Translations under genes and position numbers: made by a program
In this document: positions 34,377-44,724 of the stretch, piece after piece
Numbering within the stretch: the first letter of the stretch is position 1
Layout: each line of letters starts with the position of its first letter
Notes under the pieces: model-generated
Seen by the model: the letters and a program-made list of their open reading frames with translations, nothing else
Databases searched by the model: none
Told to the model about the DNA's origin: nothing
DNA from: Arachis hypogaea
Lineage: Eukaryota; Streptophyta; Magnoliopsida; Fabales; Fabaceae
DNA: 64,000 nucleotides
NCBI RefSeq assembly: GCF_003086295.3
Contig: NC_092052.1
Coordinates: 70,720,910-70,784,909, forward strand
Direction: 5' to 3'

Positions 34377-36183
34377 TGATGACAAGTCATCTTAGCCTAG
34401 TTTCACTAGTCTTTTTCTTTTGTTTTCAAATGCATTATGCACTTTCTTGAGCCATAAGCAAGCCAATTGGGTAGATTTTCATGCTTCCTTTGATTTAATC
34501 AACCATAGATGAATTAATGCAATTTCATGAGGTTTTATGCTATAATTGTCATATATTATGAAAGAATGAATATCTCATGATTTTGAGCATAGCTTTGATG
34601 TGTTTGGTTTATTAATGATAGGTGAAGAAAGCTTGGAGAAAGGTTGAAGCAAGAAGGAATGGCTAGGAGGAAGAGAGGACAAAAAGTTTGAGCAAAAGTT
34701 TGCCTCAAACTTTAGCTCAAACTTTTGGAATAAGTGAAAACGAACCAGGGAGCAAAAAGCTTGACCAAAAGTTTGCCTCAAACTTTTGTGCAAACTTTTG
34801 GGCAAAAAGTTTGAGCAAAAGTTTGCTTCAAAATTTTTGGCAAACTTTTGGCATCACAAATCAACACCCTGGAGAGCAAAAGTTTGCGCCAACGTTTGCC
34901 TCAAACTTTTTGGCAAACGTTGGCGCCATGAACAACACACCCTGGAGAGCAAAAGTTTGCGCCAACGTTTGCCTCAAACTTTTTGGCAAACGTTGGCGCC
35001 ATGAGTGTGCAAGGGGAGGCCAACGTTTGAGCAAAAGTTTGACCCCAAACTTTAGCTCAAACGTTGGTAGCAGCAAAATGGGGTGGCTGATGTGAAAAGT
35101 TTGAGTAAAAGTTTGCCTCAAACTTTTACTCAAACTTTTACTCAAGCTTTCATAATTCCAAACCCGGTTCACTTCGGTTCTTCTCCAAACTCCAAGAGCA
35201 ATCAACCAAGGCCTCTATCAACCCAATTCCATCAAGAGCAAAGGCCCAATTGAAGGCTTGAGGACCATTTGAAGAAAGTGTATAAATAGCATAGGATTTA
35301 AGTTTTTCGAGAGCTTTTCCTTTAGTTTTGATAGAGAGTTTTCGGAGAGCTCTTGGTGTGGAGTAAATTTTAATTTCTAAGTCTCGGGGAAGGAGAATTG
35401 AATTCCCTTCCTCTTAGTTTTCTTGCTTTCAATTTTAATTACAATTTTCTTGGATCTTGGGTTGGAGAATTGAAGGAATTCTGTTTCAATCTCATCCTAA
35501 GATCTCTCTGTTTCATTTTACTGCATAATTGAATTTCCATTTGGTTAATTGCTTCTGTCTTCTACTTTCTCTGCAATTTACAATTTACAATTCCTTTGCA
35601 ATTGTTCTTGTTGGATCTAGGAAGGCATTGAGATCTAGACTTGGTTATCTAGTCTCTTGAGTCCTGAGATCTGAATTCTCATTTTCAATTCTCTGTTTAC
35701 TGCTTTCAAGCTCATTTACATTTCTGTTTTAAGATCCGATTCAATCCAAGTCATCCTTTACTTCTCTGTTTGTTGCAATTTTACTTTTTCTTGTTTAATT
35801 TTTGCAAATCCAATTCCTAATTCCCTTTACAATTCAAGCCATTTACATTTCTTGCACTTTAAGATTCTGCAATTTACATTTCTTGCGTTCTAAATTTCTT
35901 CCATTTAATTTCTTGTTCTTTAAGATTCAGCACTTTAAATTTCAGTTCTCTTTAAATTCAATGCAATTTACCTATTCTCTTTACTTTCTATGCAATCTAA
36001 ATTCTGCAAATCACAAATCACTCAACCAAATCTTGATTCGCTTGACTAAATCAACCACTAAACTAAAATTGCTCAATCCTTCAATCCCTGTGGGATCGAC
36101 CTCACTCCCGTGAGATATTATTACTTGATGCGACCCGGTGTACTTGCCGGTGAGTTTTGTGTTGGATCGTTTTCCGCACATCA
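34377..36183 (+). repeat. 5' LTR of element D (1807 bp)
   Basis: Starts TGATGACAAGTCATC and ends CCGCACATCA. The tip is a near-perfect palindrome (perfect in the 3' copy). It contains the AAAGTTTG/CAAACTTT array described separately. It ends with the phrase GATCGACCTCACTCCCGTGAG near 36097 and a CTTGCCGG stretch before the border. Confidence 0.95.
34680..35150. repeat. AAAGTTTG/CAAACTTT palindromic array in the D LTR
   Basis: Dozens of AAAGTTTG, CAAACTTT, CAACGTTTG and CAAACGTTGGCGCC units in both orientations. A unit of about 70 bp starting at CACCCTGGAGAGC is tandemly duplicated (34866 and 34936). The 3' LTR has the same array at 43243-43690, shorter by one 30-bp unit. Frames through it encode KSLPQTLAQTF-like strings, which are not genes. 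Confidence 0.85.
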
Positions 36184-36189
36184 AGTTTT

Positions 36190-36207
36190 TGGCGCCGTTG
36201 CCGGGGA
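36190..36207 (+). promoter_or_regulatory. Primer-binding site of element D (tRNA-Asp type)
   Basis: TGGCGCCGTTGCCGGGGA, 6 nt after the LTR. A leader of about 160 bp follows. Confidence 0.93.
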
Positions 36208-36364
36208 TTGATTAGATTGACAATGATTAAGTGAGGTGGTGATCTAGATCTAGCATTTTTATTTCCTGTTTCTCTAATTTTTGACTAACACGCTAACTGT
36301 TTGAAATTTTGCTTAAACTAAACTTCGTTCTAGCAATAGACTGAAGAGTTACTGGTGGTGTTTC

Positions 36365-39238
36365 TTGTGTTTTGTTTGTAAGTCAGGTACAGGGAGATCC
36401 ATTCCTGTTTTATCTGAAACTGACCAGAGAACTCTTAGAAGGTTGAGAAGAGCTGAAAGAGGGAAAAATATTGTTGGAGAGGAAGAATCTGAGGAAGAAT
36501 ATCACGAGATGGAAGGAGATCCATCTAATCCAGGAGGAGGGGTTAACAATAACCCACAGCAGAGGAGAGTATTGGCCTCCTATACCTTTGCAAATGCTAG
36601 ACATTGTGGAAGCAGCATTCTCACCCCTAATGTCAATGCAAATAACTTTGAATTGAAGCCACAACTCATTACATTGGTCCAAAACAACTGCTCGTTTGGG
36701 GGAGGACCATTGGAAGATCCAAATCAACATCTATCTACCTTCTTAAGGATTTGTGACACTGTCAAGTCCAATGGCGTGAATCCTGAAACTTACAAGCTTC
36801 TGCTGTTCCCGTTCTCATTAAGGGACAAGGCCGCACAATGGCTTAAAACTTTTCCTCAAGGAAGCATCACTAGTTGGGATGACTTGGTGACTAAATTTCT
36901 AGCCAAATTCTATCCACCTCAAAGAGTCATCAGGCTAAAGACTGAGGTGCAAACATTCACACAGTTGGATGCTGAAAATCTGTATGAAGCATGGGAGAGA
37001 TACAAGGCTCTACTGAGGAAATGTCCACCAGAAATGTTCACTGAGTGGGACAAGCTACAGAACTTCTATGAAGGACTCACTCTAAAGGCTCAGGAATCAC
37101 TTGACCACTCAGCTGGAGGATCATTGCAACTGATGAAAACAGCAGAAGAAGCTCAAAATCTTATTGACATGGTGGCCAACAATCAATATTTCTTTGCTCA
37201 TCAAAGAAACCGCCAACCATCACAAAGGAGAGGAGTAATGGAGCTAGAAGGAGTGGACTCAATCTTGGCTCAAAACAAGATGATGCAGCAGCAAATTCAA
37301 CAACAATTTGAGCAAATGGCCAAGAGGATTGATAGCCTCCAAGTTGCAGCAGTCAACACAAGCCAACCATCATCCACATGGGGGCAAAATGAAGAAACTC
37401 AAGAAGAACAACAACAAGAGCAAGTACAGTATATGCACAACCAAGGACCAAATGAAGTGTATGGTGATACATACAATCCATCCTGGAAGAACCACCCAAA
37501 CCTCAGATGGGGAGATAATCACACCCAAAACCAACAACCATGGCAGAGGAACTCAAACCAAAATAACCCAAGAAGCAACCAAAACCACAACCAGCAGTAA
37601 ACTAACCAGAACCCCTACAGAAAACCTCAAAACAACTACCCCAACCCCAACCAGTACCAATCCAATAACCAACCCACCAACCAAAATGCCTACCATCCAC
37701 CACCCACATCTCACAACCCACCACAAGCATCACCTGAATCTCAAAGACTCACTAACTTGGAGACCCTGATAGACAAAATGTTGAAACACCAGGAAATGAC
37801 AACCAAGAACCATAAAGCCTCCATAAAGAGCCTAGAGAGGCAAATTGGGCAAATCTCCAAACAGATTTCTGTTGAGAGACCTTCAAGCTCACTGCCGAGT
37901 GACACAATCCCAAATCCTAAGGAAGAATGCAAGGCAATACAATTAAGGAGTGGGAGAACATTGATGAGCAACAATGACACTACAAAGAAGCAAGCAGAGA
38001 GCAGGAAAAGGTCAATAGAAGATGAGGAGCAAACAAAGGAAGATGAAGCCAAGAATCAAGTTGTGATGCCAAACAAGAGCACTGAGAAACTCAAAGAGAG
38101 GGATAACCAGTCACACAGTTCAAAAGAAGTGATTCAGGGACAACAGCAAGTAGGAAAGAGCATCACACCTCCACTGCCATATCCCCAGAAGTTCAACAAA
38201 GAGGCTAAGGACCAACATTTTCATAAGTTCCTTAAGACTCTCAAGAAGATGGAGATCAATATTCCCTTGGCTGAAGCACTTGAGCAAATGCCTTTGTATG
38301 CCAAGTTTTTGAAGGAGCTTATCAATAAGAAAAGAAGTTGGGATGAGAAAGAAACCATACTGCTTACTGAGGAATGCAGGGCCTTGATTCAAAAAGGGCT
38401 TCCTCCGAAGCTTGAGGACCCAGGGAGCTTCTTGCTGCCTTGCACCATTGGGGAATTAACCATCACTAAAGCAATGTGCGATCTAGGAGCAAGTATCAAC
38501 TTAATACCATCCTCCTTAGTGAAAACGTTGCATATAGAGGAAGTTAAACCGGTACAGATATCTCTAGAGCTAGTAGATAAGTCAACGGTATACCCCAGGG
38601 GTATGATTGAAAACCTTCTGGTCAAGGTGGACAATTTCATATACCCTGCAGATTTTGTGGTTCTAGATTTAGATGGGGATGATGGTGACTCTATTATACT
38701 GGGAAGGCCATTCTTGGCCACTGCTAGAGCTATCATAGACATAGAGCAAGGAGAACTAACTCTCAGGATGCATGATAAGAGTGTCACTCTGAAGGTATTA
38801 CCAGAAGCCCAGTTTAGTAATAAGAGGAGGGACTCTATGGAAGTTGACAAGGTGATTCACAACAATATCCCAAGGCAGAAGATTGTGCAGAAGGATGAAA
38901 AAGTCCAAGAGGATATTGGAGTATTAGCCACTGAAGAGAGAAATCCCCAAGGTAAGTCTACAGCCATAAAAGAAAGATCAACAAAAAAGGGGATGAAACG
39001 CAGAAACAAAACAAAAAGGGGTTGGAAGAACAGGAAGATTCCAACAGAGGGGCTTTCCAAAGGTGACAAAGTGCAATTGATATATCAACAACTGGGAGCA
39101 AGCCAACAGACTGATGACTATTACGCTGTCAGCAATATAATCTCGTTGGAACATGCTGAAATTGAACACCAGAGAACAAAGAGGAGGATCACAGTCAGGG
39201 GAGACAAGTTGAGGTACTACAATCCTCAACCACCATAA
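36365..39238 (+). pseudogene. gag-protease of element D, one in-frame stop, fused to an integrase-like C-terminus
   Basis: One frame of 958 codons with a TAA at 37598-37600 (CAA to TAA likely). The N-terminus is charged. The capsid domain follows at about residues 90-280 (NFELKPQLITLVQ, W-D-D-L-V-T-K-F-L-A-K-F, LYEAWERYKALLRKCP, HSAGGSL). A Gln/Asn-rich tail without a zinc knuckle leads to the linker (YPQKFNKEAKDQHFHKFL). The aspartic protease is intact by eye: active site MCDLGASINLIP, then ILGRPFLATARAIID. After the protease comes a Lys/Arg-rich linker, then GDKVQLIYQQLG to RRITVRGDKLRYYN, whose pattern resembles the integrase C-terminal domain; the ORF then ends. RT, RNase H and integrase core are missing. 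The start at 36365 gives the longest frame; a Met further in is possible. Confidence 0.82.
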
Positions 39239-39281
39239 AAGAAAGCTCCAATGTCAAGCTAGTGATAATAAAAGAGCACTC

Positions 39282-39299
39282 CATGGGAGGCAACCCATG
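39282..39299 (+). other. Conserved post-pol hairpin, element D
   Basis: Stem CATGGG, loop AGGCAA, stem CCCATG, starting 43 nt after the stop codon at 39236-39238 and preceded by AAAAGAGCACT. The stem differs from those of B, C and E but pairs perfectly. Confidence 0.75.
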
Positions 39300-39422
39300 A
39301 TTTAAGATTATTGTCATTTTAAATTCAATAAGCTATGATCACCTGAGCACGAATTTTTTTCTTTTCATGGACGTACTTAATGAATGCATGCAAAATTTTT
39401 TTTACATATGCTAAGACTTCTA

Positions 39423-39850
39423 AAGTTTGGTGTGCCTTCAAGCACACCAAACCAGTGTTACAAACATTTTCATACTATATGCCTAGCATATGACCAAACA
39501 CTAAGTTTGGTGTTTCTCTTCTCATGAAAATTAAAAATCATGCATCGATGATCATACATTATCTCTTACTGAGACTTTTCAATTAAAAAGAAATCATATT
39601 CTGTGATGAAGGCATCAATTGTGGTTAACTACCAGCATCTCACATTTACCTCTTAAGCAAAAAAAAAACCTTGATGCACTGATTCAGGGACACAATTGAT
39701 CCTTCATGAAAAAAAAAAGAGAAAAAGGAAAATTATGATGAAAACATTTCTTATAAACATTTAATCAAGAGTGACATTGGGATTTCACTAGTTGGAGGAA
39801 GAGACACATTTTGTAACTATATGACCAAACATTAAGTTTGGTGTCCTCCA
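39423..39850 (+). repeat. Three AAGTTTGGTGT copies, each in an inverted repeat
   Basis: At 39425-39452 GTTTGGTGTGC pairs with its exact complement after a 6-base loop (11 bp). Near 39490 and 39825 ACCAAAC, then AYTAA, then GTTTGGT form two 7-bp hairpins. The core equals the polypurine tract before the 3' LTR (42928-42941). The stretch 39300-40376 has no gene. Confidence 0.7.
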
Positions 39851-40376
39851 AGAAAAGTCACGGTTCAAATGGATATAAGGAATGATGATTCATATAGTGT
39901 TAAAGAAGGAAGCATTCTTGCCACGGTTTGATTATGCTAATATGTGTTGTCTTGTTGTGATGACTAGGTGGTCTAAAGAACACTCAATGAAAAAGACAAG
40001 ACAAAAGAAAGCATAGCATGAGGACAAAATCTCATCACATGCCTCAAAAGGAGAATCTGCCACTCCTTGAGATGATCACGGCAAAGACAATTGAAGAAGC
40101 AAGCTTTGTCTTCATTCATCCTTACATGCACACCTTTGATTCACATAGTATCTAATTGCATCCTAGCCCTTCATTGTTCATTTAAATAACACACCACCTT
40201 CAAGCCATGCATATGACCGAATCCTTGCACTCCAACCATTTAAACTCCATTCCCTTCATCACTTCTCATCATAATAAGCTCAGCCTCAAACTTCTTCTTG
40301 CTCCAAACACACATCAAAATCTATAACATTCTTCACACCCCCTTTAACCCCAGAGAGATCAAACGACCAAGTGATC

Positions 40377-41906
40377 ATGGCCTCTTCCTCAAGAACCAAA
40401 TGAAGAAAAGGGAAAGATCCCATGGTGGAGGAGAGCACCCCTGAATATGACCGGTGGAGATTCAAATCTTGGCACCATCAATTATAAATTGAATGGATGA
40501 ATGAGAAGAAGATATATCCAGAAGTTCCACTCTTGCTACCGGATGATGGATGCCAAGAAATGAAGGACAAGATTAGAAAAAGGAGGTGGGAAGAACTCAT
40601 ATCACCAATCACCCGGATCAATGCTAACATAATAAGAGAGTTCTATGCCAATGTCTCAAGGCTTGACATGAGTGAGGCTCCAACATACAAGAGCTATGTA
40701 CGGGGAGTGGAAGTAGACTTTAGCTCGGAGGCCATCAAGAAAGTCTTGGGACTAAAATCAGTCCGCTTTAGTGAACCGGGATACCACCAAAGGATAAATG
40801 GAGATCCGAATTATGAGAGAATTTCTAGAGATATTTGTATGGAGAACTCAGAATGGGAAGGAGATGCCAAGAACAAATACAAGTATCTTAAGAGAGGTAA
40901 CCTTACCCCGGAAGCAAAGGGATGGTATGAGATTTTGAAAAGATCAATCCTGGGCATAGTAAACACCTCAGAAGTCAACAGGAAGAGAGCTGTTATGTTG
41001 CATTGCATCATTGTGGGAGGAGAGGTAAAAGTGCATGAAATCCTTGCAAAAGACATTCAAAAACTTGCAGAGAAGAACTCGGCCAGGTCTTGGTTATACT
41101 ACCCAAGTACCATTTGGAGGTTGTGTGCAAAAGCTAAAGTACCAATGGAGGAGGAGAACCCAACGTGGTTGAGCCAGGGCATGCCTATAACCATTGAAAG
41201 AATGATGATGGCTCCTGAAGCACATCAAGGCCGAAGACCACACAGAGGAAGGCAAAGAGAAGAACCAATGGAGGAAGAAGAATTACAAGAGGAAGAAGAG
41301 CCACAAGAAGAGGAGGAACAGCAGCACATTCCCCTACATAACAATCTGGACATGACTCAAATGCAGGAAGCAATTGGAAGATTATCACAACAGTACATGA
41401 GAATTCAAGAAAGGCAAGAGGAATACCATTCACTATACATGAAAAACGAACAAGAGCAAGAAGAACGGGAGCTAAGAATGATGAACAAACAAAGTGAATT
41501 TGAGTCAAAATTCCTTATGATGCAAGAAGAGCATGCTTTTCAATCTCATGAATCATTTGGAAAGTTGGAACAAATGCAAGCTGAAAATTTGAGGGCTCTC
41601 AAAGAGTTCACAACACTCCAAGATGCAAGATATGAAGTCCAAGCCGACTACAACATAAATAGTCAAATCAAGCTGAACTATATTGGAGAGCATCTGCACA
41701 ACATGGATCCAGCTTTTCCAACTTTTGATGAATTCTTCAAAAGGAGAAGTGAGATAGAAGTAAGCAATGCTATGAAGCTTGAAGATAGAGTAGAGGAAGC
41801 GATGAATAGAGCTGGTTTCTGGCGGGATCAACAGACAACAGACATGAACACAGGGAACACCAGCAACCAAGTGTATGAAAGAAGAAAGAAAAAGCATAAC
41901 AAATGA
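40377..41906 (+). pseudogene. Extra ORF of element D (plant retroelement extra-ORF domain)
   Basis: The original start is probably the ATG at 40377 (MASSSRTK), in frame with the long ORF 40497-41906 (469 codons) but separated by a TGA at codon 9 and a TAA at codon 37; from 40497 onwards it is open. Residues 1-200 of the open part (IIREFYANVS, VRGVEVDFS, LKRGNLTPEAKGWYEILKRSIL, NRKRAVMLHCIIVGGEVKVHEI) match the element C extra ORF, a domain filed as putative plant transposon protein. The second half is Gln/Glu-rich with strong coiled-coil character and a basic end (ERRKKKHNK). It sits where Athila elements have their env-like gene, but I see no signal peptide or membrane segment. A pyrimidine tract ending CCCCAG about 25 bp upstream could be a splice acceptor. 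Confidence 0.7.
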
Positions 41907-42904
41907 AAGGTGGACTTGCTCCTTGTTCATCACTACAAAGAAAAAGCATGCATTGTATCTGTTTTAAGTTGTCTTTGCATCTTTAAGTAGTTATTTTAAT
42001 TAATAGTCTTTGCATTATGTTTGTTTCTCTTAAAATAAGTAAGCTAGCCTATGTGTGTGCTTGTGTGTTTACTTTCACTGAACAAAAAGCATGCTTTGTC
42101 CCCTGCATTTTCAATTCAATAAAAGAAATGTTTGAATGTGAAGTGAGATAGTTCTCTGTTAGACAGAAGTATAATAAAAGTAAGTGGTGGTATGTGTGTG
42201 TGATTGTATAATAGCTCACTTTTAGTGAATAAAAGAACTAGGGTGTTTCCTTCTAAGTATAAAGTGGCCTACTGTCTATGAATCTCAATCAAATAAAAAT
42301 CCTTGGTTAGAAAGAAAAACAAAAAGAAAGAAAAAAGGGGAGAAAAAGAAATAGCCAAAGAGTGGCAGAACAAAAGAAAACAAAAAGAAACAAAGCTGGA
42401 CACCAATAGCTTGAACCTTAGAATATATGCCTGTGGTGTCTTTGTATTAGGATCTGCTTGGACTACTAAGTTCTTTGGAGTGCATCAACACTCAGCGACT
42501 TGGGTTAACTAACCCGGGATCATCAGCTGAAAGTCCACTATCAAGAGCAACCTAACTACAAGGCATTTAGTAGCCCAAAGAGGTGTTGGGCATCAATGTT
42601 TTAAGAAGGAATGTGAGCCAAGTGTCTATAGTGAATAATGTGTCAAGTATAAAGAAAATAAAATGAACTTGCTACACATGACACTCAAATAAAGCTTATG
42701 AACAAAATAATAGCCAAGGATAAAGGAATAACGAGAGGTCATAGCAGTATGTTACTTGAAGCTTGAAGGAGATTTTCTAGGCTTAAGAGTCAATAAAAAG
42801 TGAGTGTTTACATATCCACATAAAACCCCATGAACTACCGATAACACTCTACTAGCATGAACATCCTCTTCCATTTCATTCTTTCTTCTCAATAAATCTT
42901 TTCT
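41907..42904 (+). other. 3' untranslated stretch of element D
   Basis: AT-rich sequence without a supported gene; includes an AAAAAGAAAG-rich run at 42310-42400. It leads into the hairpin and polypurine tract. Confidence 0.6.
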
Positions 42905-42941
42905 TGCTTGGGGACAAGCAAGCTTTAAGTTTGGTGTTGTG
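42905..42941 (+). promoter_or_regulatory. 3' hairpin and polypurine tract of element D
   Basis: Hairpin CTTGCTTG, loop GGGA, CAAGCAAG (42905-42924, perfect 8 bp), then CTTTAAGTTTGGTGTTG directly before the 3' LTR. Confidence 0.85.
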
Positions 42942-44719
42942 ATGACATGTCATCTTAGCCTAGTTTCACTAGTCTTTTTCTTTTGTTTTCAAATGCATTA
43001 TGCACTTTCTTGAGCCATAAGCAAGCCAATTGGGTAGATTTTTATGCTTCCTTTGATTTAATCAACCATAGATGAATTAATGCAATTTCATGAGGTTTTA
43101 TGCTATAATTGTCACATATTATGAAAGAATGAATATCTCATGATTTTGAGCATAGCTTTGATGTGTTTGGTTTATTAATGATAGGTGAAGAAAGCTTGGA
43201 GAAAGGTTGAAGCAAGAAGGAATGGCTAGGAGGAAGAGAGGACAAAAAGTTTGAGCAAAAGTTTGCCTCAAACTTTAGCTCAAACTTTTGGAATAAGTGA
43301 AAACGAACCAGGGAGCAAAAAGCTTGACCAAAAGTTTGCCTCAAACTTTTGTGCAAACTTTTGGGCAAACTTTTGGCAAACTTTTGGCATCACAAATCAA
43401 CACCCTGGAGAGCAAAAGTTTGCGCCAACGTTTGCCTCAAACTTTTTGGCAAACGTTGGCGCCATGAACAACACACCCTGGAGAGCAAAGGTTTGGGCCA
43501 ACGTTTGCCTCAAACTTTTTGGCAAACGTTGGCGCCATGAGTGTGCAAGGGGAGGCCAACGTTTGAGCAAAAGTTTGACCCCAAACTTTAGCTCAAAAGT
43601 TGGTAGCAGCAAAATGGGGTGGCTGATGTGAAAAGTTTGAGTAAAAGTTTGCCTCAAACTTTTACTCAAACTTTTACTCAAGCTTTCATGATTCCAAACC
43701 CGGTTCACTTCGGTTCTTCTCCAAACTCCAAGAGCAATCAACCAAGGCCTCTATCAACCCAATTCCATCAAGAGCAAAGGCCCAATTGAAGGCTTGAGGA
43801 CCATTTGAAGAAAGTGTATAAATAGCATAGGATTTAAGTTTTTCGAGAGCTTTTCCTTTAGTTTTGATAGAGAGTTTTCGGAGAGCTCTTGGTGTGGAGT
43901 AAATTTTAATTTCTAAGTCTCGGGGAAGGAGAATTGAATTTCCTTCCTCTTAGTTTTCTTGCTTTCAATTTTAATTACAATTGTCTTGGATCTTGGGTTG
44001 GAGAATTGAAGGAATTCTGTTTCAATCTCATCCTAAGATCTCTCTGTTTCATTTTACTGCATAATTGAATTTCCATTTGGTTAATTGCTTCTGTCTTCTA
44101 CTTTCTCTGCAATTTACAATTTACAATTCCTTTGCAATTGTTCTTGTTGGATCTAGGAAGGCATTGAGATCTAGACTTGGTTATCTAGTCTCTTGAGTCC
44201 TGAGATCTGAATTCTCATTTTCAATTCTCTGTTTACTGCTTTCAAGCTCATTTACATTTCTGTTTTAAGATCCGATTCAATCCAAGTCATCCTTTACTTC
44301 TCTGTTTGTTGCAATTTTACTTTTCCTTGTTTAATTTCTGCAAATCTAATTCCCAATTCCCTTTACAATTCAAGCCATTTACATTTCTTGCACTTTAAGA
44401 TTCTGCAATTTACATTTCTTGCGTTCTAAGTTTCTGCCATTTAATTTCTTGTTCTTTAAGATTCATCACTTTAAATTTCAGTTCTCTTTAAATTCAATGC
44501 AATTTACCTATTCTCTTTACTTTTTATGCAATCTAAATTCTGCAAATCACAAATCACTCAACCAAATCTTGATTCGCTTGACTAAATCAACCACTAAACT
44601 AAAATTGCTCAATCCTTCAATCCCTGTGGGATCGACCTCACTCCTGTGAGATATTATTACTTGATGCGACCCGGTGCACTTGCCGGTGAGTTTTGTGTCG
44701 GATCGTTTTTCCCACATCA
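42942..44719 (+). repeat. 3' LTR of element D (1778 bp)
   Basis: Starts TGATGACATGTCATC (perfect palindrome after the first T) and ends TTCCCACATCA, followed by the target duplication GGCCT. It carries the same AAAGTTTG array as the 5' copy. Confidence 0.95.
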
Positions 44720-44724
44720 GGCCT

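Larger units (their letters stand above)
34377..44719 (+). mobile_element. Element D: non-autonomous Athila-like retrotransposon (10343 bp) inside B
   Basis: Complete, with LTRs of 1807 and 1778 bp, perfect target duplication GGCCT (34372-34376 and 44720-44724), tRNA-Asp-type primer-binding site and polypurine tract. The LTRs differ by roughly 1-1.5 percent plus one 30-bp indel by eye, so it is the youngest of the insertions I can date. It encodes gag-protease and an extra ORF but no RT, RNase H or integrase core. Hairpin and polypurine tract (AAGTTTGGTGTTG) match element C, so a C-like element is the likely helper. Confidence 0.93.

Noticed and set aside
34688..35205. Overlapping ORFs with KSLPQTLAQTF-like repeats on both strands (and the copy at 43251-43741)
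   Set aside because: They are translations of the AAAGTTTG array in an LTR, open in several frames at once, and change length between the two LTRs.
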